DNA of 64,000 bases from Devosia sp. Root685 (lineage in GTDB: Bacteria > Pseudomonadota > Alphaproteobacteria > Rhizobiales > Devosiaceae): positions 808,871 to 872,870 of the forward strand of contig NZ_LMHK01000001.1 of assembly GCF_001427875.1 (NCBI RefSeq), read 5' to 3'. The position numbers and the translations under genes are program-made. Shown here piece after piece: positions 33,253 to 41,776 of this stretch (positions within the stretch are counted from its first letter, which is position 1; each line of letters starts with the position of its first letter). The notes under the pieces are model-generated. The model saw nothing but the letters and a program-made list of their open reading frames with translations. It did no database searches and was not told the origin of the DNA.

Positions 33253-34668
33253 CTAAAAAAGTCCGAACCAGAGACCGGCAATGCCCAAAAAGGCGAAGAA
33301 TCCAATGACATCGGTGATGGTCGTGACGAAGACGGCGGAGGCGATTGCGGGGTCCGCCTTGAAGCGATCGAGGGTGAGAGGAATTAATATTCCAGCGGTG
33401 CCCGCGACGACGAGGTTGATGATCATCGCCATGGCGATGACGATTCCCAATTCCACATTGTTGTAGCGCCCCCAGGTAACGAGGCCGATGAGAATGGCGA
33501 AGATCACGCCATTGAAAAAACCCACCACCATTTCGCGGCGAATGAGGCGGCGCAGACGGCCGCCTTCGAGTTCACGCATGGCAATGGCGCGCACGGTGAT
33601 GGTCATGGTTTGCGCGCCCGCATTGCCGCCCATGGAGGCGACGATGGGCATGAGAACCGCCAGTTCAACCATATGCTCGATAGTGCCGTTGAAAAGGCCG
33701 ATGACGAGCGAAACGAGAACGGCAGTGACGAGATTGACCGCTAGCCAGGGCGCGCGGCTGCGCACCGTGTCGAAAGTGGTGTCGGACACGTCTTCATCGC
33801 CGATACCAGCAAGGAGCTTGATATCCTCGTCAGCCTCTTCGGTGATGACGTCGACCATGTCGTCGATGGTGAGCACGCCGACCAGACGCCCGCTTTCGTC
33901 CACAACGCCGACTTCCACAAGGTCATAGCGCTCGAAGGCGCGGGCGGCCTCTTCCTGATCCTCGGCCGCATCGACCAGAACCAGGGTGGTGTTCATGATC
34001 GATTCGATTTTGGTGGCGCGCGGCGAGCGCAGCACACGATCGAGCGGCAGCGTGCCGAGCACCTTGAAGCCGGCATCCACCACATACATCTGGTAGAATT
34101 CATCGGGCAGGTCGCGCTCGGCGCGCAGATAGTCGATCATCTGCCCGACCGTCCAGAACGGCGGAATGGCGATGAATTCGGTCTGCATCCGCCGGCCGGC
34201 GGAATCTTCGGGAAAATCGAGGCTGCGCTTGAGGCTCAGGCGCTCGAAGGTCGGCAGGGCCGAGAGAATTTCGTTCTGGTCCTCCTCTTCGAGGTCTTCC
34301 AGAATCGCCACCGCATCGTCGCTATCGAGCCCGGAGACACCGCGGGCGATTTCGGCGTTGGGCAAGGCTTCCATCAGTTCGAGGCGGATGCTCTCGTCAA
34401 CTTCGGTCAGCGCGGAATAGTCGAACCGGTCCCCGAGGAGGCGCACGAGAGCCAGACGCTCGTCGTGATCGAGCATTTCGAGCACGTCACCCACGTCGGC
34501 GGTGTGGAGAGGCTCCATGACCAGCGCGACATCTTCGGCGCGGCCGGCAGCGAGGAAGGCCCTTAAGCGTTCGAGCCAAAGCAGACTGATACGATCGTCC
34601 GCATCGCGGAACGCGCTGGTGTCCATCTCGGCCTCGGTGCCGAGCTCGGTTTCGAAATCGCTGCTCAT
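33253..34668 (-). CDS. mgtE: magnesium transporter MgtE
   Basis: A 471-residue Mg2+-gated Mg2+ channel of the inner membrane. The start 34668 is taken for AAAGGG upstream; the frame to 34722 lacks one. Domains are MgtE_N superhelix (about 30-135, 'ALVMEPLHTADVGDVLEMLDHDERLALVRLL'), two CBS domains (about 140-270, 'MIDYLRAERDLPDEFYQMYVVDAGFKVLGTLPLDRVL' and 'LVEVGVVDESGRLVGVLTIDDMVDVI'), and five membrane helices (about 300-471) with 'LMPIVASMGGNAGAQTMTI', the conserved pore region. No M-box riboswitch is recognisable in the 152 bases upstream. Confidence 0.96.
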   Translation of the reverse strand: MSSDFETELGTEAEMDTSAFRDADDRISLLWLERLRAFLAAGRAEDVALVMEPLHTADVGDVLEMLDHDERLALVRLLGDRFDYSALTEVDESIRLELMEALPNAEIARGVSGLDSDDAVAILEDLEEEDQNEILSALPTFERLSLKRSLDFPEDSAGRRMQTEFIAIPPFWTVGQMIDYLRAERDLPDEFYQMYVVDAGFKVLGTLPLDRVLRSPRATKIESIMNTTLVLVDAAEDQEEAARAFERYDLVEVGVVDESGRLVGVLTIDDMVDVITEEADEDIKLLAGIGDEDVSDTTFDTVRSRAPWLAVNLVTAVLVSLVIGLFNGTIEHMVELAVLMPIVASMGGNAGAQTMTITVRAIAMRELEGGRLRRLIRREMVVGFFNGVIFAILIGLVTWGRYNNVELGIVIAMAMIINLVVAGTAGILIPLTLDRFKADPAIASAVFVTTITDVIGFFAFLGIAGLWFGLF

Positions 34669-34820
34669 CGGGAGCCCTTTGTGTGTCCTGGGGGTTTCAG
34701 GGGCAAGGCAAGCAGTAGCCAATCAGCAATAAAGGCGCCAGACTGCGATTGCGAAGTTTCTTCCAATTTCGCGCCGGTTGAAGCGTTTGTGTCCGGCGCG
34801 ATGCAAGGATGGAGTGGGTC

Positions 34821-35186
34821 ATGTCGAGCCAGAGCAATTTCGATCTCGCCTTCGACCGAATCGTGGCGCTGGCGAATGCCAGGGGGCTGACGGACATCGT
34901 CCTGTCGACGAGCTACGGCAGCCCTGCCCTCAAGGTCAGAGACCGCACTTTTGTCAGGCTCCTCGATGAAGAGACGATCGTGCTGCAATGTCCCTTCGAA
35001 CAGAAGGTGCTGCTGATGGAGATTTCGCCGGCCATCTATTTCGAAACCGATCACTATGTCGGCCATGACGCGGTGCTGGTGCGGCTGGCGGCGATCGACG
35101 ACGAAGAGCTCAGCCTGCGGCTGCAGGATGCCTGGCAATTCAAGGCACCGCAGGGCGGAGAACCGCCCGGGAAAGAGGAAGACTAG
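34821..35186 (+). CDS. MmcQ/YjbR family protein
   Basis: A 121-residue protein with the double-wing YjbR/CyaY-like fold. The motif 'STSYGSPALKVRDRTFVRLLDEE' is typical of MmcQ/YjbR proteins, annotated as DNA-binding although a clear role is lacking. 'CPFEQKVLLMEISPAIYFETDHYVGHDAVLVRLAAIDDEELSLRLQDAW' completes the domain. ATG 34821 is preferred over 34809 because GGAG lies six bases upstream. It is divergent from mgtE and three bases from the GFA gene, probably co-transcribed with it. Confidence 0.85.
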   Translation: MSSQSNFDLAFDRIVALANARGLTDIVLSTSYGSPALKVRDRTFVRLLDEETIVLQCPFEQKVLLMEISPAIYFETDHYVGHDAVLVRLAAIDDEELSLRLQDAWQFKAPQGGEPPGKEED

Positions 35187-35189
35187 GGA

Positions 35190-35726
35190 ATGACGCCATC
35201 TACGCGCCTCAACTGCTCCTGCGGGCAGTTCGAAATGGTTGTTACCGGGCAGCCATTCATTGCCACCGAATGCCACTGCAATAGTTGCCGCGAGGCAGGC
35301 GGGCGCATGGCGGGGCTCCCCCTGGCGCGCCCAATGCTGGAAGAAAACGGCGGCACGCGTTTTGTGCTCTATCGCAAGGACCGGGTGGAGATCACCAAGG
35401 GCACGGACCTGCTGCGGGGCCATCGGCTGAGTTCGTCCGCGCCGACGCGCCGGGTGGTGACGACATGCTGCAACAGCCCGGTATTTCTCGAATTCAAGGG
35501 CGGGCACTGGCTGAGTCTTTACTCAAGCCTCTGGCCGCCAGGTCAGGCGCCGCAGCCGGATATCCGGACCGTGACCGGCGATCGCAGTGCGGAGATCGCG
35601 CTGGACGATTCGATTCCGTCCGGGCGTTGGCAGACCATGGGGTTTTATGGAAAACTTCTTACCGCCTGGATCGCCATGGGCTTCAAGGTGCCCAATATCG
35701 ACATCAAGGACGAGGTGGTGACCTGA
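35190..35726 (+). CDS. GFA family protein (glutathione-dependent formaldehyde-activating enzyme-like)
   Basis: A 178-residue Zn-binding protein of the GFA/CENP-V family. Zinc ligands are the Cys groups in 'LNCSCGQFEM', 'ATECHCNSCREAGG' and 'VTTCCNSPVF'. The family was named for S-hydroxymethylglutathione formation from formaldehyde in Paracoccus, but most members have unknown activity. 'FYGKLLTAWIAMGFKVPNI' is a C-terminal extension with one hydrophobic helix. It starts three bases after the YjbR gene and ends at a terminator. Confidence 0.85.
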   Translation: MTPSTRLNCSCGQFEMVVTGQPFIATECHCNSCREAGGRMAGLPLARPMLEENGGTRFVLYRKDRVEITKGTDLLRGHRLSSSAPTRRVVTTCCNSPVFLEFKGGHWLSLYSSLWPPGQAPQPDIRTVTGDRSAEIALDDSIPSGRWQTMGFYGKLLTAWIAMGFKVPNIDIKDEVVT

Positions 35727-35744
35727 ACCCGGACCCTCGGAAAA

Positions 35745-35773
35745 CAAAAAAGCCGCCCGAAGGCAGCTTTTTG
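35745..35773 (+). terminator. Rho-independent terminator after the GFA gene
   Basis: AAAAAGCCGCC-CGA-AGGCAGCTTTTTG forms a short GC stem flanked by A- and T-runs, so it may work in both directions. It lies between the GFA gene and the convergent tRNA-Leu. Confidence 0.8.
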
Positions 35774-35793
35774 TTTCATCCCCTAGGGGTGAA

Positions 35794-35878
35794 TGGTGCG
35801 GTCGAGAAGACTCGAACTTCCACGCCTTGCGGCACAGCGACCTCAACGCTGCGCGTCTACCAATTCCGCCACGACCGC
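35794..35878 (-). tRNA. tRNA-Leu (anticodon GAG)
   Basis: Read on the minus strand, GCGGTCG pairs with CGACCGC, followed by discriminator A and encoded CCA. The anticodon stem CAGCG/CGCTG encloses TTGAGGT, giving GAG. The long variable arm and the T-arm GTTCGAGTC fit a class II tRNA-Leu for CUC/CUU. The total length is 85 bases. Confidence 0.96.
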
Positions 35879-36002
35879 ACATCTGTGGTAGAAGCTTCAA
35901 TCGCCGAAGCGCCTGAAGCGAGTGGGGATGTAGCAAAGGACTTGGCGAACCTCAAGCACCTAAATCGAGATTTCTTTCAGGCCTGTGGAGAGTCGCAAAA
36001 AA

Positions 36003-36236
36003 TCAGCCGTGCTTGTAGACCTTTTCCGTGACGAGCACGCGAAGCTGTCCATCCTCGACATTCACCTCGCCGCGGGCGATGAGCGTATGATTGGCGTAGA
36101 TGGAGAGCGGATCGTTCTCGCCCTGCTCCAGTTCGATCACAGCGCCGCGGCCCATGCGCAACAGATGGTGGATCGGCATGGTGGTCGCGCCGAGTTCGAC
36201 GGTGATATCGACTTCAATATTGTCGAGGGTGTTCAT
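36003..36236 (-). CDS. FliM/FliN-family C-terminal (SpoA-like) protein, 77 aa
   Basis: A 77-residue protein consisting of little more than a FliN C-terminal (SpoA) domain: 'IEVDITVELGATTMPIHHLLRMGRGAVIELEQGENDPLSIYANHTLIARGEVNVEDGQLRVLVTEKV'. In FliN this domain builds the flagellar C-ring; in type III secretion SctQ has it as well. No other flagellar or secretion gene is in the 64 kb. It is head-to-head with lipB (64 bases apart). The usual N-terminal part of FliN is missing, so this is either a short free-standing FliN or a specialised relative. Confidence 0.85.
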   Translation of the reverse strand: MNTLDNIEVDITVELGATTMPIHHLLRMGRGAVIELEQGENDPLSIYANHTLIARGEVNVEDGQLRVLVTEKVYKHG

Positions 36237-36300
36237 AAATAAGGGTCTCGCTCGCGGAATGCCGGGGGCTTCGTGAATTAAGGATTGCTCAGGCTTGGTT

Positions 36301-37038
36301 ATGGAAGTCTTAACGACAGGTGACGAGGCGTGCCAAATTCGTTCGAAATTGCATCGAGCGGACCAGCGGCCGGTCGATTGGGTGCAGTTCGAGGGTCTCA
36401 TGGACTATGAACGCACTCTGGCGGCGATGGAGAATCGTGCAGCACTCGTTGCGGCCGGTGAAGCGCCCGAGGCGGTTTGGCTGCTCGAACATCCGCCGCT
36501 TTATACGGGCGGAACGTCGGCACGGTCGGAAGACCTGATCGATCCGCGGTTTCCCGTCTATCCGGCGGGACGTGGCGGGCAATATACCTATCATGGCCCC
36601 GGACAGCGCGTGGCCTATGTGATGCTCGACCTGACCCAGCGCGGGCGCGACATTCGCTGCCTCGTCAAAGGCCTGGAGCAATGGGTGATCGACACGCTTG
36701 CGGCGCACAATATCAAAGGGGAGCGGCGCGAGGGTCGCGTCGGAGTCTGGGTGCAGCGCCCGGACAAGGGGTTTGGGCGCGAGGACAAGATTGCCGCGAT
36801 TGGCGTGCGCGTGCGCAAATGGGTGACCTTCCACGGCATTTCGCTCAATGTGGATCCCGATCTCCGGCACTATGATGGAATCGTGCCTTGCGGCATTACC
36901 GATCAGGGCGTGACCAGTTTTGAGGATCTGGGTCAGTTGATTTCGATGGCGGAGGTAGATTCCGTGATGCGCAGCACATTCGAGACGATCTTTGGCCCGA
37001 CCACCCATGCGTCCGGCGCACTTGCCAGCGTGGCCTGA
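36301..37038 (+). CDS. lipB: lipoyl(octanoyl) transferase
   Basis: A 245-residue enzyme that moves octanoate from acyl-carrier protein to lipoyl domains of pyruvate dehydrogenase and related complexes, before LipA inserts sulfur. ATG 36301 is used; an in-frame TTG at 36295 precedes it. The family motifs are '[21 protein letters not shown]', the catalytic Lys in '[21 protein letters not shown]' and the catalytic Cys in '[15 protein letters not shown]'. The length is normal. A DUF4282 gene follows after 39 bases. Confidence 0.97.
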   Translation: MEVLTTGDEACQIRSKLHRADQRPVDWVQFEGLMDYERTLAAMENRAALVAAGEAPEAVWLLEHPPLYTGGTSARSEDLIDPRFPVYPAGRGGQYTYHGPGQRVAYVMLDLTQRGRDIRCLVKGLEQWVIDTLAAHNIKGERREGRVGVWVQRPDKGFGREDKIAAIGVRVRKWVTFHGISLNVDPDLRHYDGIVPCGITDQGVTSFEDLGQLISMAEVDSVMRSTFETIFGPTTHASGALASVA

Positions 37039-37077
37039 CAGAATAATTTGCAGCTATCCCGAATCGAGGAGCCCGGC

Positions 37078-37599
37078 ATGACCACGGACGACCTGAAACG
37101 CCTTCTCACCCGCCAGACACTGTTCCGGCTCGACGCCATCCTGTCGCCCCGCCTCGTGCCGATTCTCTATGCGCTGGGCCTGGCTTCCATTCTGCTGTGG
37201 GCCGTCAGCCACTTCTTCTTCCGTTTCGGCAGCAGTTTTGGCGATGGGCTTTGGGGCCTGCTTGAAATTGCGGTGTTCGGTCTTGCCGCGATCGTTGCCC
37301 TCCGTATTGGCTGCGAAGCGCTGCTGGTGTGGTTCAAGACGCATGAGGCAACGGGCGAGACTGTCAACCGTTCGCGCTATTCGGCGTCCTTGCTGGACGA
37401 AGTGCGCGACGCCATTCGCGATCTGGCCGAGCATGGCGAAGCGACCGACTATGCCGAGGCGGACGAATATTACACGCCGGCCACCGAACCACCGCCGCAG
37501 GTGACGCCAGAGGGCGATATCAGGCGGGAGCCTTCGAGCATAGCGGGCGAGCCGTTCAAGCCCAAGCGCACCGCCAAGCGGACGCCGCCCACGACATAA
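37078..37599 (+). CDS. DUF4282-like membrane protein
   Basis: A 173-residue protein. ATG 37078 is chosen because GAGGAG lies six bases upstream. Two membrane segments near the N-terminus ('LVPILYALGLASILLWAVSHFFF' and 'GLLEIAVFGLAAIVALRIGCEALLVWF') follow the short region 'FRLDAILSPRLVPILY', the pattern of DUF4282. The C-terminal half is soluble, charged and Pro/Thr-rich ('YYTPATEPPPQVTPEGD', 'KPKRTAKRTPP') and is probably disordered in the cytoplasm. It follows lipB by 39 bases. The function is unknown. Confidence 0.75.
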   Translation: MTTDDLKRLLTRQTLFRLDAILSPRLVPILYALGLASILLWAVSHFFFRFGSSFGDGLWGLLEIAVFGLAAIVALRIGCEALLVWFKTHEATGETVNRSRYSASLLDEVRDAIRDLAEHGEATDYAEADEYYTPATEPPPQVTPEGDIRREPSSIAGEPFKPKRTAKRTPPTT

Positions 37600-37600
37600 A

Positions 37601-37640
37601 AAAAGGCCGCCGCGGATCGCTCCGGGCGGCCTGATTGTTT
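37601..37640 (-). terminator. terminator of the doxX-like gene, bidirectional stem
   Basis: GGCCGCC (37605-37611) pairs with GGCGGCC (37625-37631). On the minus strand the stem is followed by TTTTTTT, so it ends the convergent DoxX gene. It can also serve the plus-strand DUF4282 gene, which stops at 37599. Confidence 0.8.
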
Positions 37641-37653
37641 CGGGCTTTTGGCC

Positions 37654-38031
37654 TTACTTCTTGTTGACGCTCCAGGCGCCCGGACCGGCAAAGATCAGGT
37701 AGAGGAAGACGAAGCAGAACAGGATTGCCGCGTCGCCGCCATTGTTGGCGGGGAAGAAATTGGCCGGGGCGTGGGCCATCCAATAGGCGACGGCCATCGT
37801 GCCGGAGGCCAGAAAAGCGGCCGGACGAGTGAAGAAACCGATGGCGATCAGCGCCCCGGTGATGATTTCGATCAGGCCGGAAATCCAGAAAATCGAGAAT
37901 GTGGGCGGCGCGAATTCGGCAGCGGGGAAACCCAGCAGTTTTTGTGTGCCATGGGCGAGGAACAGCAAAGCCGTCATGATGCGCAGCACGGCGAGGGCCT
38001 GCGGCGCATAGGCGGAGAGACGATCGGACAT
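37654..38031 (-). CDS. DoxX family membrane protein
   Basis: A 125-residue inner-membrane protein with four hydrophobic segments. 'RIMTALLFLAHGTQKLLGFP', 'GLIEIITGALIAIGFFTRPAAFLASGTMAVAYWMAHAPANFFP' and 'ILFCFVFLYLIFAGPGAWSVNKK' are typical of the DoxX (YphA-like) group. Members have been linked to redox homeostasis, but the reaction is unclear. It is a paralogue, not a close copy, of the DoxX-like gene at 29660-30052. It is monocistronic, with no regulator beside it. Confidence 0.9.
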   Translation of the reverse strand: MSDRLSAYAPQALAVLRIMTALLFLAHGTQKLLGFPAAEFAPPTFSIFWISGLIEIITGALIAIGFFTRPAAFLASGTMAVAYWMAHAPANFFPANNGGDAAILFCFVFLYLIFAGPGAWSVNKK

Positions 38032-38271
38032 ATAAACACTCCCGTGTGCGGCGCCGAACTGACGCCAGGGGAGAGACGCCTATCGCAACCCGCTGGTTCC
38101 AGAAAGTGAACATTTGGTAACGCACTGTTCGCTGTTTGCGATGTTCAAGAGTGCGTGTCCACCGCTCGTGGAAGGTCTGCCAAGCCCCGTGCGAGGGGCA
38201 GTCACATTGCGTAACCGTCAAACATTCTGTATGACGCGCCATCCAAAGCAATTCCGGACTTTCGCACGCGC

Positions 38272-39597
38272 ATGACTCAGGCGCCCAAAATCGGTTTAGT
38301 CAGCCTCGGCTGCCCCAAGGCGCTCGTCGACAGCGAACGCATCATGACGACCCTGCGCGCGCAGGGCTATTCGTTCAGTCGCGACTATGCCGGCGCCGAT
38401 ATCGTGCTGGTGAATACCTGCGGATTCCTCGACAGCGCCAAGAAGGAAAGCCTTGAGGCGATCGGCGAAGCGCTCAACGAAAACGGTCGCGTTATCGTTA
38501 CGGGTTGCCTTGGCGTCGAAGAGAGCATGATCCGCGAGACGCACCCCAATGTGCTCGCGATCACCGGTCCGCATCAGTACGAAGACGTTGTCTCGGCCGT
38601 GCATGACCATCTGCCGCCGGTGCCGAACAAGTACATCGATCTGGTGCCGGAGAGCGGGCTGAAGCTGACGCCGCGGCACTATGCCTATTTGAAGATTTCC
38701 GAAGGCTGCAACAATCGCTGCTCGTTCTGCATCATTCCGCAGATCCGCGGCGATCTGGCTTCGCGCCCGGCGGCCGGCATTCTGGGCGAGGCCGAGGGGC
38801 TGATCCGCTCAGGCGCCAAGGAACTGCTGGTGATCTCGCAGGATACCAGCGCCTACGGGCTCGACCTCAAATATGCGACCTCGAAATATCGTGGCCGCGA
38901 CGTGAAGGCGAAGTTCTACGATCTCGCCAAGGAACTGGGCGAGCTGGGTGCGTGGGTGCGTCTGCACTACGTGTACCCCTACCCCCATGTCGATCCGGTA
39001 ATGGAGCTGATGGCCGAAGGCCTCGTCCTGCCCTATCTCGACATTCCGTTCCAGCATGCTTCGCCGAACGTGCTGAAGGCGATGCGGCGCCCGGCGCATC
39101 AGGAAAAGACGCTCAATCGTATTCTCGATTGGAAGCGCCAGGTTCCTGACCTGACCGTTCGCTCCAACTTCATCGTCGGCTTCCCGGGCGAAACCGAGGA
39201 AGATTTCGAAATGCTGCTCGACTTCATCGAGGAAGCCGAAATCGACCGCGCCGGCTGCTTCAAGTATGAGCCCGTGACCGGCGCCACCGCCAATGAACTC
39301 GAAGGCATTGTGCCCGACGAGGTGAAGGAAGAGCGCTTTGCCCAGCTGATGGAAGTGGCGCAGAACGTCTCCTTCCACCAGTTGCAGAAGAAGGTCGGCC
39401 GGACCATCGACGTGATCGTCGATGACGTTCGCCCCGAGGGCAATGTCGCTATTGCGCGCTCCAAGTGGGATGCGCCGGAGATCGACGGCCAGGTGATCGT
39501 CAGCAACGCCACCGGCATCAAGATCGGCGACATCGTTTCGGTGAAGGTGACCGACAATGATGAATATGATCTCTTCGCCGAACCGGCGACGGCCTGA
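38272..39597 (+). CDS. rimO: ribosomal protein S12 methylthiotransferase
   Basis: A 441-residue radical-SAM enzyme that methylthiolates the conserved Asp of S12. The N-terminal UPF0004 domain has three cluster cysteines ('[13 protein letters not shown]', '[14 protein letters not shown]', '[10 protein letters not shown]'). The radical-SAM motif is '[17 protein letters not shown]' (CxxxCxxC). The C-terminal TRAM domain runs from about 375 ('[13 protein letters not shown]'). '[20 protein letters not shown]' favours RimO over MiaB. It is monocistronic with its own terminator. Confidence 0.97.
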   Translation: MTQAPKIGLVSLGCPKALVDSERIMTTLRAQGYSFSRDYAGADIVLVNTCGFLDSAKKESLEAIGEALNENGRVIVTGCLGVEESMIRETHPNVLAITGPHQYEDVVSAVHDHLPPVPNKYIDLVPESGLKLTPRHYAYLKISEGCNNRCSFCIIPQIRGDLASRPAAGILGEAEGLIRSGAKELLVISQDTSAYGLDLKYATSKYRGRDVKAKFYDLAKELGELGAWVRLHYVYPYPHVDPVMELMAEGLVLPYLDIPFQHASPNVLKAMRRPAHQEKTLNRILDWKRQVPDLTVRSNFIVGFPGETEEDFEMLLDFIEEAEIDRAGCFKYEPVTGATANELEGIVPDEVKEERFAQLMEVAQNVSFHQLQKKVGRTIDVIVDDVRPEGNVAIARSKWDAPEIDGQVIVSNATGIKIGDIVSVKVTDNDEYDLFAEPATA

Positions 39598-39616
39598 GAC
39601 CGGCGACTTACACAAC

Positions 39617-39641
39617 ATCCCCGCGCAAGCGGGGATTTTTC
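39617..39641 (+). terminator. Rho-independent terminator of rimO
   Basis: CCCCGC-GCAA-GCGGGG followed by ATTTTTC, about 20 bases after the rimO stop, with a GCAA tetraloop. Confidence 0.88.
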
Positions 39642-39654
39642 TTGCGTAGATTTC

Positions 39655-40560
39655 ATGGAACTGAGCGCAGAGACGAGCCAGGGGACAAGGTCCAGCTGGG
39701 GAACGGCAGGCGGCGTTGCCGCTGTGTTCATCTGGTCGATGACGGCGCCGATCGTGGCATCGGCTGTCGGAGTTGATCCATTCCTATATGTCGGGCTCGG
39801 CGATGGTGTCGGGGCGCTGGTTTTCATCGCCATGTGGATTGCCCGACGCCACAATCCCCTGCCCGAGCTCAGAACCGTGCCCGTCTGGCTCTATCTCCTG
39901 GGCATTATCGGCATTGGCGGCCATAACCTGACCTGGGTCGCGGCGCTGCAGCAGGCGCCGCCACTTGAGGCGACATTGATCATCTATACCTGGCCGCTTC
40001 TGGTGGTGGTTCTCACGACGATCTCGTTGGGGCAGCGGTTTCGGTGGTTCCATGCGGTTGCGGGCGGGTTGGGGCTGGCCGGCATTGTCACGCTGCTTCT
40101 CGGCAAGGGGCTGGCGGTCGGTACTTTCCATCTCATGCCCGGTCACTTCTGGGCTGTGATCTCAGCCGTCACCTGGGCTGTTTTTTCGGCCATGGCGGCG
40201 CGCTATCCCTCCAGCAGCAGCAATTTCCTCGGCGTCATCTTTGGTGCCAGCGCCATCATCAATGGCTCTATCTGGCTGTTCGGTCTCGGCGCTCCCCCTG
40301 CCCCGGTTTCGAGCCTTGTTATCGTTGCTTCGGCCGCAATCTTTTTCGCGCTCGCCTATGCCATGTGGGATTTCGGCATGAAGCAGGGCAATGCGCAGCT
40401 TATTGGCGTGTTCAGTTTCCTGACCCCGGTTCTGACTGCGATCTATCTCGTTGCGCTCGGGATTGCCGAACTGACACCCTATCTCGTCTTGTCCTTGATG
40501 CTGGTGGTGTCGGGTATCGGCGTCGCCAAATATGGCGCGAAACTGAAACTTCGGCCCTGA
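39655..40560 (+). CDS. DMT superfamily transporter (EamA domains)
   Basis: A 301-residue inner-membrane transporter with ten hydrophobic segments forming two EamA repeats (about 20-150 and 160-295). Typical sequences are 'PLLVVVLTTISLGQRFRWFHAVAGGLGLAGIVTLLLG' and 'LTPVLTAIYLVALGIAELTPYLVLSLMLVVSGIGVA'. 'FLYVGLGDGVGALVFIAMWIARR' and the 'AYAMWDFGMKQGNAQLIG' segment recall YddG-like exporters of aromatic amino acids, but this is a weak hint. It starts about 15 bases after the rimO terminator and is monocistronic. Confidence 0.9.
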   Translation: MELSAETSQGTRSSWGTAGGVAAVFIWSMTAPIVASAVGVDPFLYVGLGDGVGALVFIAMWIARRHNPLPELRTVPVWLYLLGIIGIGGHNLTWVAALQQAPPLEATLIIYTWPLLVVVLTTISLGQRFRWFHAVAGGLGLAGIVTLLLGKGLAVGTFHLMPGHFWAVISAVTWAVFSAMAARYPSSSSNFLGVIFGASAIINGSIWLFGLGAPPAPVSSLVIVASAAIFFALAYAMWDFGMKQGNAQLIGVFSFLTPVLTAIYLVALGIAELTPYLVLSLMLVVSGIGVAKYGAKLKLRP

Positions 40561-40728
40561 CCAGCCGAAACAAAATCGCGCTTTAGCGGCAGCAAGAGCA
40601 ACGGCTTACCCCTGCTTTTGCGGCGCGTAAATTAGTCATCCGAGCCAAGCATTTAGCGCTTTACGACCGAAAAGCGGCATCGCATCACCTGTGACCAATG
40701 CCTTCGCTTTCACGGAAATAGCGCCACG

Positions 40729-41712
40729 ATGAACAAGCTCCTCCTCTCCGCCGTTGCGGCGCTCGCTCTTGCCAGCAGCCCGGTTCTGGCCCAGCCCACC
40801 GACATTCTCAACGCTTCCTACGACATTGCCCGCGAGCTTTTCGAAGCCGAGAACGCCGCCTATGCGGCGACCGGCGCGACCGTCACCATCAACCAGTCGC
40901 ATGCCGGCTCTTCGGCCCAGGCGCGCGCCGTGCTCGAAGGCCTCCAGGCCGACGTCGTCACCTTCAACCAGGTGACCGATATCCAGAAGCTGGTGGAAGG
41001 CGGTTATGTGTCGGAAGACTGGACCAGCGAATTCCCCAATAATGCTGCGCCCTTCTATTCCTTCCCGTCTTTCCTCGTCCGCTCGGGCAATCCCAAGGCC
41101 ATCAAGGACTGGGGCGATCTCGCGGCCGAAGGCGTGCAGGTGATCTTCCCGAACCCCAAGACGTCGGGTAACGGCCGCTATACCTATCTCGCTGCCCGCG
41201 CCTGGGCGACCGAGGAATATGCCGGCGACGAAGCCAAGATCGAGGAATTCCTCACCAAGCTTTTCGCCAACGTTCCGGTCTTCGAAACCGGCGGCCGCGC
41301 AGCCACCACCGCCTTCACCGAGCGCCAGCTGGGCGATGTGCTGGTGACCTTCGAGGCCGAAACCCTCGCCGTCGTGAAGCAGCTCGGCGCCGACAAGTAT
41401 GAAGCCGTCGTCCCGTCTGTGAGCTTCCTCTCGGAATTCCCGGTGGCGATCGTCGATAAGGTCGTCGATGCCCGTGGAAGCCGTGATCTTGCCAAGGCTT
41501 ATCTCGATTTCCTCTTCACGCCAGAAGGCCAGGAAGTGGCAGCTGCCAATTTCCACCGTCCGCAGGATGAGGCCGTTGCCGCCGCGCATGCCGCGACCTT
41601 CCCGGAAATCCGTCTTGTGACCGTCGAAGACGCTTTCGGCGGCTGGGACAAGGTTGCCGCCGAGCACTTTGCTGACGGTGGTCTGCTCGACAGGGTTTTC
41701 GTCAACCAGTAA
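40729..41712 (+). CDS. sulfate ABC transporter substrate-binding protein
   Basis: A 327-residue periplasmic protein of the Sbp/CysP family that binds sulfate or thiosulfate. A signal peptide (residues 1-22, 'MNKLLLSAVAALALASSPVLAQ') is followed by 'TDILNASYDIARELFEAENAAYA' and 'TINQSHAGSSAQARAVLEGLQADVVTFNQVTDI', where Ser/Thr main-chain contacts hold the oxyanion in the family. 'IFPNPKTSGNGRYTYLAARAW' is a family signature. It is first in the operon with the two permeases (65 bases to cysT). The 168 bases upstream hold no recognisable gene. Confidence 0.95.
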   Translation: MNKLLLSAVAALALASSPVLAQPTDILNASYDIARELFEAENAAYAATGATVTINQSHAGSSAQARAVLEGLQADVVTFNQVTDIQKLVEGGYVSEDWTSEFPNNAAPFYSFPSFLVRSGNPKAIKDWGDLAAEGVQVIFPNPKTSGNGRYTYLAARAWATEEYAGDEAKIEEFLTKLFANVPVFETGGRAATTAFTERQLGDVLVTFEAETLAVVKQLGADKYEAVVPSVSFLSEFPVAIVDKVVDARGSRDLAKAYLDFLFTPEGQEVAAANFHRPQDEAVAAAHAATFPEIRLVTVEDAFGGWDKVAAEHFADGGLLDRVFVNQ

Positions 41713-41776
41713 CGGCCTCGGCTCAAGCAGTTTGCGGCGCGACTTCGGTCGCGCCGTATCGTATTTCGGGGGATAT

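Noticed and set aside
34669..34820. Mg2+-sensing leader (M-box) before mgtE
   Set aside because: I could not recognise the conserved M-box segments in this 152-base divergent region.
35523..35936. Minus-strand frame over the GFA gene and tRNA-Leu(GAG)
   Set aside because: Its 'GGIGRRAALRSLCRKAWKFESSRPH' stretch is a known tRNA translation artefact.
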